From an uncultured Pelagibacteraceae bacterium (GTDB taxonomy: Bacteria; Pseudomonadota; Alphaproteobacteria; Pelagibacterales; Pelagibacteraceae), in NCBI GenBank assembly GCA_902628965.1, contig CACOPB010000001.1, positions 1-64,000 of the forward strand: a DNA stretch of 64,000 nt, given 5' to 3'. Under the pieces are notes generated by a model. The model worked only from the letters and a program-made list of their open reading frames with translations. It was not told the origin of the DNA and made no database searches. This document shows positions 28,429-37,795 of the stretch, one piece after another. The position numbers and the translations under genes are program-made. Numbering within the stretch: the stretch's first letter is position 1; every line of letters starts with the position of its first letter.

Positions 28429-28456
28429 AAACCCCACAAATTTAATTGTGGGGTTT
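28429..28456 (-). terminator. Perfect 11-bp hairpin between dctP and dctQ
   Basis: AAACCCCACAA-atttaa-TTGTGGGGTTT. Confidence 0.7.
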
Positions 28457-28469
28457 ATTTTATATTTAA

Positions 28470-29459
28470 TTATAGATTGTTAGCAGCTTTAACTAACTTA
28501 TCACCGACTCCACCAGCTCCACCAGTTCTAGAAATATAATCATCTATTACTGAAGAAGATGCTTTTTTAAGAGCAGATGTTTCAGAACTTGATAAGTTCA
28601 CAATATTCATACCATTTTCTTTTGCTTCTTTATAAGCAGCTGCTTCTATATTAGCCATGTCATCTCTAACAGCCTTCTCAGCGACTTTAGAAGCTTCAGC
28701 AATGGCATCTCTTTGTTTTTGAGTTAATGATTTTAACCATTTATCGTTTGCAACAACAACGAACTCTATATCTCCATGATTAGTTACTGTTAAAGTGTCC
28801 ATAACTTGATAAAGCTTTCTTGATTTAACACCCGATACTCCTGTCATACCAGCATCTACAGTTTTTCTTTGATAAGCTAGGTATTGTTCAGATCCAGATA
28901 TTAATGCAGGCTTACCACCTAAAGAACTTATAAAAGCTCCTAAAGTTTTTCCAAAGACTCTGATTTTCTTATCTTTAAAATCAGAAGGCGATTTCATAGG
29001 TCCACCATTAGAAAGCATAATTGCAGATCCATAAGCCTGATAATACAATGGTACAGCGCCAGTAGAAGCTATAGCCGGGTCAAGTATTGATCTGATTTCA
29101 GATCCAGCTTTGGTTGCTTTTCTAATTTTTGCCTCTGAATCAAATAGAAATGGTAAGTAAAAAATATCAACCTCTGGATTTGTGCCCGCAAATCTAGTTA
29201 TTGACGCAACACCTGCTTCAATAGCGCCTGAACCTACGGCTTGAGGCACTTCCTTGTCTTTATAAAGTTGTGCAGAGTCATAAATTTCTACTTTTATGTC
29301 TGATCTTGACTCCAATTCTTTTTTAAACACTAAAAGGTTTTGACCTAAGTGTGCTTTTAAAGGTAGTTGAAGAGTTATTCTCATTTTTGTTTCAGCAATG
29401 CTTGCACTTGCAATAGAAACAAAAATTAGAGAAAAAATTATTTTTTTTAATATTTTCAT
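28470..29459 (-). CDS. TRAP substrate-binding protein (DctP)
   Basis: Sec signal; MRITLQLPLKAHLGQNLLVFKKELESRS; FKDKKIRVFGK. Confidence 0.9.
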   Translation of the reverse strand: MKILKKIIFSLIFVSIASASIAETKMRITLQLPLKAHLGQNLLVFKKELESRSDIKVEIYDSAQLYKDKEVPQAVGSGAIEAGVASITRFAGTNPEVDIFYLPFLFDSEAKIRKATKAGSEIRSILDPAIASTGAVPLYYQAYGSAIMLSNGGPMKSPSDFKDKKIRVFGKTLGAFISSLGGKPALISGSEQYLAYQRKTVDAGMTGVSGVKSRKLYQVMDTLTVTNHGDIEFVVVANDKWLKSLTQKQRDAIAEASKVAEKAVRDDMANIEAAAYKEAKENGMNIVNLSSSETSALKKASSSVIDDYISRTGGAGGVGDKLVKAANNL

Positions 29460-29492
29460 TTTATTTCCCTCTTAATTGTTTAACTTAATATT

Positions 29493-29504
29493 AAAGTCGA
29501 CTTT
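29493..29504. promoter_or_regulatory. 12-bp palindrome in the divergent dctP/EamA promoter region
   Basis: AAAGTCGACTTT. Confidence 0.35.
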
Positions 29505-29532
29505 TATATATTTTACAAATAAATAATTATTA

Positions 29533-30432
29533 ATGAATTGGATATTAGTTACAGTTTTCGGTGCTTTTTTTCAAAATTTAAGATCATCATTACAAAAAAA
29601 ATTAAATAAAGATGTTTCTACTTTAGCTTCTACATATGTTAGGTTTGCATTTGCATTACCTTTTTCAGCAATCTTATTTTTTATATTCTTTAGAGACCTA
29701 CAAATCTTGAAAGAAATTTTAATACAACCAGGGTTCCTACTTAACGTTTCTCTAGCATCAATTTTTCAAATTATTTTTACATTTTTTTTATTATATTTAT
29801 TTAATTTTTCAAATTTCGTTGTAGGCACATCTCTTAGCAAAACTGAGGTTATCCAAGTAGCATTATTTGAATATTTAATATTAAACGAAAAACTAAATAA
29901 GTTTGGAATTAGTGGAATTATCATTTCAACACTCGGTGTTATATTATTATCTGTGAAAGATTTGAGACTTTTTCTTAATAATTTATTTTCTAAAACTACT
30001 ATAATTGGTTTGATTTCAGGATTGTTCTTGGGTTTAAGTGTTGTTTATTTTAGAGCAGCTATTTTAACATTAGAAAATATTGGCTCAAATTTTGGGAAAG
30101 CTATTACAGCACTATTCATTGGCTTATTTATACAAACATTAATTTTAACCATTTATTTAATTTTTTTTGAAAAATCAGAATTTAAGAAACTATATCGTGA
30201 TAAGTATGAATGTCTTTTAACGGGTATAGCTGGATTATTAGCATCATTATCTTGGTTTTATGCTTTCACTTTAATACAGTCCTCATTTGTAAGAGCAGTT
30301 GGTCAAATTGAATTATTATTTAGTTATTTTTCTTCAAGATATATGTTTAAAGAGAAAGTAAAAATTATAGAAATTATTGGAATAATTATTTTTGTTATTG
30401 GAGTTACAATGCTGTTGTTATCTAGAACTTAG
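29533..30432 (+). CDS. EamA/DMT family transporter
   Basis: 10-TM pattern, two EamA halves. Confidence 0.85.
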   Translation: MNWILVTVFGAFFQNLRSSLQKKLNKDVSTLASTYVRFAFALPFSAILFFIFFRDLQILKEILIQPGFLLNVSLASIFQIIFTFFLLYLFNFSNFVVGTSLSKTEVIQVALFEYLILNEKLNKFGISGIIISTLGVILLSVKDLRLFLNNLFSKTTIIGLISGLFLGLSVVYFRAAILTLENIGSNFGKAITALFIGLFIQTLILTIYLIFFEKSEFKKLYRDKYECLLTGIAGLLASLSWFYAFTLIQSSFVRAVGQIELLFSYFSSRYMFKEKVKIIEIIGIIIFVIGVTMLLLSRT

Positions 30433-30451
30433 ACTACGATTACTCTTAATT

Positions 30452-31405
30452 TTAATTTACTTTATTTTTACAATTTCCCGTTTTGAAGTATTCATCCAAA
30501 TTATCAATAGCTAAGTTAGCCATTGCGGTACGAGTATCCTTTGTTGCACTTCCTAAATGTGGAAGAATGAATGCACTTTTGTGTTTTAAATAACCTGGAT
30601 TTAAATTTGGTTCATTTTTGTATACATCTAAACCAACTGCATAAACTTTTCTTCTATCAAGAGCATCAATCATAGCTTCATCTTCAATAATATCTCCTCT
30701 AGCAACGTTAGTGACTACAGCACCTTTTGGTAAGTACTCTAATGTTTCTTTATTGATCATATCAACGGTTTCTTTTGATGCAGGACAACAAACAGAAAGA
30801 ACATCTGACACTGATAACAAACTTTTTAAATTATCATGATAGGTTGCGCCTTGTTCTTTTTCCTCACTTAATTTTGAACGGTTATGATAATGAATTATCA
30901 TACCTAAAGATTTAGCGATCTTTGCTATTTTTTGGCCTATTCTTCCCATTCCTAAAATTCCTAGTCTAGACCCTGTTAATTGTTTTCCTATTAAGTAATC
31001 AGCAGACCATTTCCAGCCTCCTTGCCTAGCACTATCAATACCCTCTGAAGCTCTTCTACAAGCTCCAAGTATTAACAAAACCCCAATCTCAGCAGTCGCA
31101 TCTGTTAAAACGTCTGGTGTATTTGTTACTGCAATTCCTTTATTTTTTGCTGCTTCTAAATCTATATTTCCAAATCCAACAGCAAAATTTGATATTATTT
31201 TAATACTATCAGGAAGTTTATTGATTGTTTCAGCATCTAATTTATCTGTAAGTGATGACAAAATTCCATCACAACCGTGACTTAGTTCTATAAGTTTATT
31301 TTGCGAATACAATTCATCATTAAGATTAAAATTTGAATTAAAAATTTCTTTTGCCTTATCCTCGCATGTTCTTAGAAGTTTTCGAGTAATTAGAATTTTT
31401 TTCAT
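30452..31405 (-). CDS. D-2-hydroxyacid dehydrogenase (glyoxylate/hydroxypyruvate reductase-like)
   Basis: GSRLGILGMGRIGQKIAKIAKSLGM; AVVTNVARGDIIEDEAM; LPHLGSAT. Confidence 0.92.
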   Translation of the reverse strand: MKKILITRKLLRTCEDKAKEIFNSNFNLNDELYSQNKLIELSHGCDGILSSLTDKLDAETINKLPDSIKIISNFAVGFGNIDLEAAKNKGIAVTNTPDVLTDATAEIGVLLILGACRRASEGIDSARQGGWKWSADYLIGKQLTGSRLGILGMGRIGQKIAKIAKSLGMIIHYHNRSKLSEEKEQGATYHDNLKSLLSVSDVLSVCCPASKETVDMINKETLEYLPKGAVVTNVARGDIIEDEAMIDALDRRKVYAVGLDVYKNEPNLNPGYLKHKSAFILPHLGSATKDTRTAMANLAIDNLDEYFKTGNCKNKVN

Positions 31406-31414
31406 ATGTTTTTA

Positions 31415-32788
31415 TTAATTTAAATCAAAAACTTTTCCTGGATTCATAATGTTATTACAATCTATGCTTCTTTTAATTGCTTTCATAACAGGGATATTAT
31501 CCATATGTTCTTTTAAAAGATAATGTTTTTTTTGTAAGCCAATACCATGCTCACCAGTTATTGTTCCTTCTAGTTCTAGAGCTTTATTTATAAGATCGTC
31601 ACTGTACTGTCTTATTTTTTTTTGTTTTTCCTTATCATGCGGATCATATAAAATTATTGAATGAAAATTTCCGTCGCCCACATGACCAACCATTGGTGCT
31701 GTTAATCCAAGCCTATTTACCTCTTTTTCTGCCCAAGATATACATTCAACTAATTTTGAAATAGGAACACAAACATCGGTTGAATAAACTTTCATATTAT
31801 TTCCTAATGCCTTAACAGAATAATAAACATCATGTCTTGCTTTCCATAGTTTTTTCTGCTCCTCAGTTGAAGACGCCCATTGAAAATCACTCCCATTGTT
31901 GTTCTTGGATAATTCTTCGACAATAGTTATTGCCTCATTATTTGTTGTCTCACTTCCATGAAATTCAAAAAATAACGTTGGGGACGCTTTTACATTGTCT
32001 AACTTAGAATATTTAATACTGATTTCCATTTGATCTTTATTTAACATTTCAATTCGTGCTATTGGCACACCGTATTGAATTACTTCTTGAGCAGTTTTCA
32101 CTGCAGAATCTAAGTCTGGAAAATAACATACTGCACTCATTATACTTTCAGGAATAGGGGATAGTCGAACTTGAACCTCAGTAATTATTCCTAAAGTTCC
32201 CTCAGACCCAATAAATAAGTTGGTCAAATTATAACCTGCGGAAGTTTTTTTAGTCCTACTGCCTGTTTTTATAATTTCACCATTTGGCAAAACAACAGTT
32301 AAACCAGAAATAACAGTTCTCATTGTACCATATTTCACCGCCATGGTGCCTGAAGCTGATGTAGATGCCATACCTCCTAAAGCTGCATCTGCGCCTGGAT
32401 CAATTGGAAAAAATACACCATCTTCTCTTAAGTGCTCGTTTAGTTGTTTTCTTGTAACATTTGCTTGAACTCTGCAATCAAAATCATCTGCATTAACAGA
32501 TAATATTTTATTCATTTTTTCTAATGAAATTGTAATACCATTGGAATTACCGACAGCGTTTCCCTCTAAGGAGGTTCCTGTACCAAATGGAACCACCGGG
32601 ATTTTATTTTCATTACAAATTTTTAAAATTTGTGAAACTTCCTCATTTGTTTCTGGAAAAACTACAGCTTGAGATAAAACGGGATCATAAGTGTCTTCAC
32701 CTCTAGCATAATTTGCCCTAGTAGATTCAGAAGTAGAAAATCTGCTATTAAAAATTTTTTTCAACTGAGAATGTACCTGATCTGTCAT
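31415..32788 (-). CDS. FAD-linked oxidase (GlcD / D-lactate dehydrogenase family)
   Basis: VVPFGTGTSLEGNAVG; SEGTLGIITE; GHVGDGNFH; GTITGEHGIG. Confidence 0.93.
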   Translation of the reverse strand: MTDQVHSQLKKIFNSRFSTSESTRANYARGEDTYDPVLSQAVVFPETNEEVSQILKICNENKIPVVPFGTGTSLEGNAVGNSNGITISLEKMNKILSVNADDFDCRVQANVTRKQLNEHLREDGVFFPIDPGADAALGGMASTSASGTMAVKYGTMRTVISGLTVVLPNGEIIKTGSRTKKTSAGYNLTNLFIGSEGTLGIITEVQVRLSPIPESIMSAVCYFPDLDSAVKTAQEVIQYGVPIARIEMLNKDQMEISIKYSKLDNVKASPTLFFEFHGSETTNNEAITIVEELSKNNNGSDFQWASSTEEQKKLWKARHDVYYSVKALGNNMKVYSTDVCVPISKLVECISWAEKEVNRLGLTAPMVGHVGDGNFHSIILYDPHDKEKQKKIRQYSDDLINKALELEGTITGEHGIGLQKKHYLLKEHMDNIPVMKAIKRSIDCNNIMNPGKVFDLN

Positions 32789-32830
32789 TTTAAATATTAA
32801 TAATAATGAAATATCCTAAGAAAATATAGT

Positions 32831-33997
32831 TTATTTAGTAAGCATTTTTTTAATATTTTCTAATGCATTAGAAATATTATCTTGGGAAGCAGCAAAGCTA
32901 AATCTAACATAATCATTACAAGTTTTACCAAAAGCAGTTCCTGGAACTATTGCTACACCTGCCTCGTGCATTGCTTTTTTACAAAATTCAGAACCGTTCA
33001 TTCCTGTTTCTATTACTTTAGGAAATGCATAAAACGCACCACCAGGTAAACTACACTCAACACCTGGCAAACTATTTAAACCTTCATGAATTAATTTTCT
33101 TCTTTGTGTAAATTTTTCCATCATTGCATGAATTGAGTCATCTGGTCCATCTAGGGCTGCAATACCAGCAAATTGTGCTGCTGCATTCACACATGATACG
33201 CTGTTAATAAGTAGTTTATTTACGTGTTCAACTAAATGCTCTGGCCAAAAACTCCAACCTAATCTCCATCCTGTCATAGAATAAGCTTTACTCCAACCTT
33301 CTAATACAATTAATCTATCTCTTAATTCAGGATAATTGAAAAATGTTGGCATTTCTTTATCATCAAAAATTTGTCTACTATAAATCTCATCACTTAAAAT
33401 TGTTACATGAGGATGTTTTTTTAATCCTTCTGCTAACTTATCAATTTCAGGCTTTTCAACAAAACTTCCTGTTGGATTATTTGGATTAATTAAGATTAAC
33501 AATCTGGTTTTATCAGTAATCAAAGACAAAATTTTATCTGCATTAAATTTTAAATCTTTGTCTTCTGTTAAATCATATGGCACCGCAGTTGAACCAGTAT
33601 AATTAATCATAGATTCATAAATTGGAAATGCAGGCGTAGGATGAATTATTTCAGCACCAGGCTCACCAAAACATTGTATTGCATAGTGCATTGTTGGCTT
33701 ACCACCTGGCATTATAAGAATTCTCTCAAAATCGACATCGGCGTTGTATCGTTTTTTTATCCACCTAGTGACTGCCTGTCTACACTCTGGTATACCATTA
33801 GACATAACATAACCATGATGTCCGTCATCTAATGCTTTTTTTGCTGCTTCAACAACATGTTTAGGTGTTTTAAAATCCGGCTGACCCAAACCCAAGTGGA
33901 TCATTGGATGACCTTTTGCTTCAAGCTTCTTAGCTTCCGCTAAAACTGAAAAAGCACTTTCAGTGCCAAGTCTCTCTAGTGATTGTGCGAGTTTCAT
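32831..33997 (-). CDS. Class I/II PLP-dependent aminotransferase
   Basis: LINPNNPTGSFV; LEGWSKAYSMTGWRLGW. Confidence 0.93.
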   Translation of the reverse strand: MKLAQSLERLGTESAFSVLAEAKKLEAKGHPMIHLGLGQPDFKTPKHVVEAAKKALDDGHHGYVMSNGIPECRQAVTRWIKKRYNADVDFERILIMPGGKPTMHYAIQCFGEPGAEIIHPTPAFPIYESMINYTGSTAVPYDLTEDKDLKFNADKILSLITDKTRLLILINPNNPTGSFVEKPEIDKLAEGLKKHPHVTILSDEIYSRQIFDDKEMPTFFNYPELRDRLIVLEGWSKAYSMTGWRLGWSFWPEHLVEHVNKLLINSVSCVNAAAQFAGIAALDGPDDSIHAMMEKFTQRRKLIHEGLNSLPGVECSLPGGAFYAFPKVIETGMNGSEFCKKAMHEAGVAIVPGTAFGKTCNDYVRFSFAASQDNISNALENIKKMLTK

Positions 33998-34076
33998 AAA
34001 TTTTTTTTGTCAAACTAACTGAAAAGGTAGTTGTTGTCTATTATTGATTAAAAAAAAGTATTAATAATTTTTATAA

Positions 34077-35228
34077 CTAATTACGATAAATAATTTTTGA
34101 TTTATCTAAATCTCTAACACTTTTGCAGCCCATAAGTATCATATTTCTTCTGATTTCTTTATTCATGTTCTCTAAAAGCCTCTCAACACCTAACTGACCA
34201 CCTGCTCCCAAACTAAATAGAAAAGCTTTTCCAAAACTACATGCTGTCGCACCTGCTGCCAGGGCTTTCAACACATGTGTTCCTCTTCTAATACCACCAT
34301 CTAAAATAATTTCTAACTTATCACCAACAGCATCTGAAATTGCTTTTACTTGATCAAAAGGTGATCTAGATCCATCTAGTTGTCTTCCTCCATGATTTGA
34401 AACCATTATTGCAGTACAGCCAATATCAATTGCTTTTTTTGCATCCTCAACTGACATCACTCCTTTTAGCGCCATTGGTTTATTCCATTTTTTTATGCAA
34501 TACTCAGCATCTTTCCAGTTCATTGCTGGATCGTATTGCTCATTAATATAATCCATTACTGATTTAGCAATATTTGTACCTTTGTCTGTTTTATTTTTTA
34601 TGTTTGCTAACTCAAATTTTTTATTAGTAAAATATTTATAAACCCATCCAGGCCTCATGGCAAAACTTAACAGACTATTTAAAGTAAATTTAGGTGGTGT
34701 TGTGAAGCCAGTTCTGTGATCACGCTCTCGATTTCCTGCTACAAGTGTATCGACAGTTATACACATTCCATCAAAATTTGCCCTAGAACATCTTTCAATT
34801 AAATCATCTGTAATTGATTTATCTTTATGGATATAAAGTTGAAAAAGTTTAGGACCACTAGAAATATTTGCTACCTCCTCAATTGAAAAGGATGCCATAG
34901 TAGACATGCTATAAATAGTATCAAATTTTTCAGCAGCTCTTGCAGATGCTTTATCACCCTCTGGATCATATAAACTTTGCATTGCTGTCGGTGACAAAAA
35001 TAAAGGCATACTAATTTTTCTACCAAAAACTGTAGTTGATAAATCTGGCTCTCCAACACTGTTAAGAATATTTGGAACTAAATCACAATCATTAAAAGCC
35101 TCAGTATTTCTACTAAGTGTTACTTCATCATCAGCACCACCATCAATATAATGAAATATTGGAGCTGGTAATTTTTTTTTTGCTAATTTTCTAAAGTCTT
35201 CAAAATTATAACAATCGTTTATGTTCAT
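34077..35228 (-). CDS. Alpha-hydroxy-acid oxidase (FMN), copy 1
   Basis: FHYIDGGADDEVTL; ITVDTLVAGNRERD; VSNHGGRQLDGSRSPFD. Confidence 0.93.
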   Translation of the reverse strand: MNINDCYNFEDFRKLAKKKLPAPIFHYIDGGADDEVTLSRNTEAFNDCDLVPNILNSVGEPDLSTTVFGRKISMPLFLSPTAMQSLYDPEGDKASARAAEKFDTIYSMSTMASFSIEEVANISSGPKLFQLYIHKDKSITDDLIERCSRANFDGMCITVDTLVAGNRERDHRTGFTTPPKFTLNSLLSFAMRPGWVYKYFTNKKFELANIKNKTDKGTNIAKSVMDYINEQYDPAMNWKDAEYCIKKWNKPMALKGVMSVEDAKKAIDIGCTAIMVSNHGGRQLDGSRSPFDQVKAISDAVGDKLEIILDGGIRRGTHVLKALAAGATACSFGKAFLFSLGAGGQLGVERLLENMNKEIRRNMILMGCKSVRDLDKSKIIYRN

Positions 35229-35233
35229 GATTA

Positions 35234-36385
35234 CTATCTTCTGAATCTTAAATTATGTCTGTTTAAATCACTAATTTTAGTGCAGCCCATTAATTTCATA
35301 TCTCTCACTAATTCAGTTTTATACTTCTCTAAAGCTCTTTCTACACCTGCTTGACCAGCTGCTGCTAAAGCATATAAATAAAGTCTACCACCAGAACATG
35401 CTTTTGCACCTAATGATAATGCTTTAAGCATATGAGTTCCTCTATGAATTCCCCCCTCACAGATTACATCAAGCTTGTCACCAACAGCATCAACGATTTC
35501 GGCAAGTTGATCAAAAGGTGATCTTGATCCATCAAGTTGTCTTCCACCGTGGTTTGAAACCATTATTCCTGTACATCCAATATCTACTGCTCTCTTAGCG
35601 TCTTCAACACTCATAACTCCTTTTAAAGCAAAGTGACCTCCCCATTTAGAGCAAAGTTGCTCAGCATCTTTCCAGTTCATTGACTGATCTAGCATTGTAG
35701 AAAAATAATTTCCTATTGAAGAGTTTGTACTCGTACCTTCTTTCACAAAATCTTGAAGATGAGGTAATTCAAACTTACCTCTTGTTAAATAATTTATTCC
35801 CCACATTGGCTTTGTAGCAAAACTAAATAAACTTGATAGTGTTAGTTTAGGTGGTGAAGTAAATCCAGTTCTTAAATCTCTTTCCCTATTTCCTCCTGTA
35901 ATCGTATCAACCGTTAGAGCCATGACATCAAACTTAGCTGCTTTTGCTCTTTCTAAGCATGAGTCATTAAGCCCTCTATCTTTGTGAAAATAGAACTGAA
36001 ACATTTTTGGCGTATCAACAAGTGAGGAAATTTCCTCCACACTTACTGTTGCTAGTGCCGATACACCAAACATGGTATTATATTTCATAGCTGCTTTGCC
36101 TACAGCTCTTTCACCATCGTAATGAAATAATCTTTGTAAAGCGGTAGGTGATAAATAAAAAGGTAGATCTAATTTCTTTCCGAATATTGTTGTCGATAAA
36201 TCAACATTCTCTACACCTCTTAAAACATTAGGTACTAAATCAACATCATCAAACGCACTTGTGTTCCTAGCGTAAGTGATTTCATCATCTGCAGCTCCAT
36301 CTATGTAGTGAAATATCGGTGATGGCAACTTTTTTTTAGCTAGTTTTCTAAAATCACTAAAATTGTGACAATCTTTTAAATTCAT
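35234..36385 (-). CDS. Alpha-hydroxy-acid oxidase (FMN), copy 2
   Basis: FHYIDGAADDEITYARN; LTVDTITGGNRERD; VSNHGGRQLDGSRSPFD. Confidence 0.93.
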   Translation of the reverse strand: MNLKDCHNFSDFRKLAKKKLPSPIFHYIDGAADDEITYARNTSAFDDVDLVPNVLRGVENVDLSTTIFGKKLDLPFYLSPTALQRLFHYDGERAVGKAAMKYNTMFGVSALATVSVEEISSLVDTPKMFQFYFHKDRGLNDSCLERAKAAKFDVMALTVDTITGGNRERDLRTGFTSPPKLTLSSLFSFATKPMWGINYLTRGKFELPHLQDFVKEGTSTNSSIGNYFSTMLDQSMNWKDAEQLCSKWGGHFALKGVMSVEDAKRAVDIGCTGIMVSNHGGRQLDGSRSPFDQLAEIVDAVGDKLDVICEGGIHRGTHMLKALSLGAKACSGGRLYLYALAAAGQAGVERALEKYKTELVRDMKLMGCTKISDLNRHNLRFRR

Positions 36386-36393
36386 AGATACTT

Positions 36394-36906
36394 TTAAAAG
36401 TTTTTGAAAAAATTAAACATATAACTATTTGCCCCAGGATTTTTATCTCCTAAGCTAGCATTAGATATATGATTGTACGAAAATCCTAATTCACTTGTTT
36501 TTGACAGATCAAGTGACATTTGTAGCTCACTTTTAAATTCAATGAGATGACCCAAGTCTTTCCCATCTCCTTCATGATATATTCCTGGTGTAAAACTGGG
36601 TGTTAAATTTAGTACTCCTAATTTGTATTGAGCTTGAACACCTGTATAAAAATATCCTGCATTATCAGCTGTTAATAAAAATCCAGTTATAGGGGAAAAA
36701 TTTCCAAAAAAAGTATCTCTATTTAAATTAACATTTTGATGTTGAAAACCAATTAAAGTTGATTTTTTTCCATCATCGCTAAAATCAAACATTCCTGTGT
36801 ACACACTTAACTCTGTATTTTTATCTTTCAAGACTTTTTCATCTGCAATTGCAGAAAAGGCAAATGTTATAATTAACAGATTGATTAAAATTTTTTTTAA
36901 ATTCAT
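36394..36906 (-). CDS. Acyloxyacyl hydrolase (PagL-like lipid A deacylase)
   Basis: Signal peptide; C-terminal ELGFSYNHISNASLGDKNPGANSYMF resembles PagL His/Ser region. Confidence 0.75.
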   Translation of the reverse strand: MNLKKILINLLIITFAFSAIADEKVLKDKNTELSVYTGMFDFSDDGKKSTLIGFQHQNVNLNRDTFFGNFSPITGFLLTADNAGYFYTGVQAQYKLGVLNLTPSFTPGIYHEGDGKDLGHLIEFKSELQMSLDLSKTSELGFSYNHISNASLGDKNPGANSYMFNFFKNF

Positions 36907-36917
36907 AACTAATTAAT

Positions 36918-37280
36918 TTATTTTTTAACTATAAAGCTTTTATAGATTATTGCACCTCCAATTAGAAATATCAATATCGGCAATAACCATAAAATATATG
37001 TATTTTTATTTAAACTAGGATCGTAGAGTATCCATTCACCGTATTTAATTTTAAAATATTCGTATATTTGATCTTCAGAAAGACCTTCTTCTAACTTTTT
37101 ATCAACTACAATTTTTAGACTGTTTGCAAATTCAGAATCTGAGTCGTAAACCGATTGGCCTTGACATATAAGACATCGTAAATTTTTAGTTATTTTATTT
37201 CTTTTGTCGTTTTCCTCAGCATTAGCATTACTAAAATAAAATGATAATATAAAAATTAAAAAAAATCTTAAAAATTTCAT
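36918..37280 (-). CDS. ccmH: Cytochrome c maturation protein CcmH
   Basis: NLRCLICQGQSVYDSDSEFA; YGEWILYDP. Confidence 0.93.
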   Translation of the reverse strand: MKFLRFFLIFILSFYFSNANAEENDKRNKITKNLRCLICQGQSVYDSDSEFANSLKIVVDKKLEEGLSEDQIYEYFKIKYGEWILYDPSLNKNTYILWLLPILIFLIGGAIIYKSFIVKK

Positions 37281-37795
37281 TTTATCAATAAATTAATTTC
37301 ATCAACTAATTCTTGGTTAAGAGGACCAATATATTTTTTGATAATTTCATTATTATAAATTAAAAATGACTCCGGAACCCCATAAGCTCCCCACTGAATT
37401 GAAAGTGTGCCATCTAAATCAATAAAGATTTTTTTATAAGGGTTTCCTAGCTCTTTTAAAAAGCTTTCTGCATTTTTAAAATTATCTTTATAATTCATTC
37501 CAATAATATTAACTTTATTATCTGAATTTAATTTCATTAAAAAAGAATGCTCTTGTCGACATGGAACACACCAAGATGACCAAATATTTAATAAATATAT
37601 CTTATCTAAATCAAAGATATTTGATGATTTCATATTTTCTCCAGAAAAAAATTCTTTAGTATTGAAATCTGGTATCTCTTTTTTTGCATTAATATCTGGA
37701 GTGTATATTTTTGAGTCTTCTAAACCTTTGTAAAAAATAACAAATATTATTCCAAAAATAAAAATAATTATAAAGGGTAATATTTTATTTTTCAT
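37277..37795 (-). CDS. ccmG: Thiol:disulfide interchange protein CcmG/DsbE
   Basis: LNIWSSWCVPCRQEH; YGVPESFLI. Confidence 0.93.
   Translation of the reverse strand: MKNKILPFIIIFIFGIIFVIFYKGLEDSKIYTPDINAKKEIPDFNTKEFFSGENMKSSNIFDLDKIYLLNIWSSWCVPCRQEHSFLMKLNSDNKVNIIGMNYKDNFKNAESFLKELGNPYKKIFIDLDGTLSIQWGAYGVPESFLIYNNEIIKKYIGPLNQELVDEINLLIK

Noticed and set aside
28424-28439. TTG start for the third dctQ (MWGFVMNYY)
   Set aside because: Would place the start inside the hairpin stem; ATG at 28424 fits better.
7142-30432. Transport block as a mobile genomic island
   Set aside because: No integrase, tRNA scar, flanking direct repeat or composition shift that I could see; looks like ordinary SAR11 transport content.
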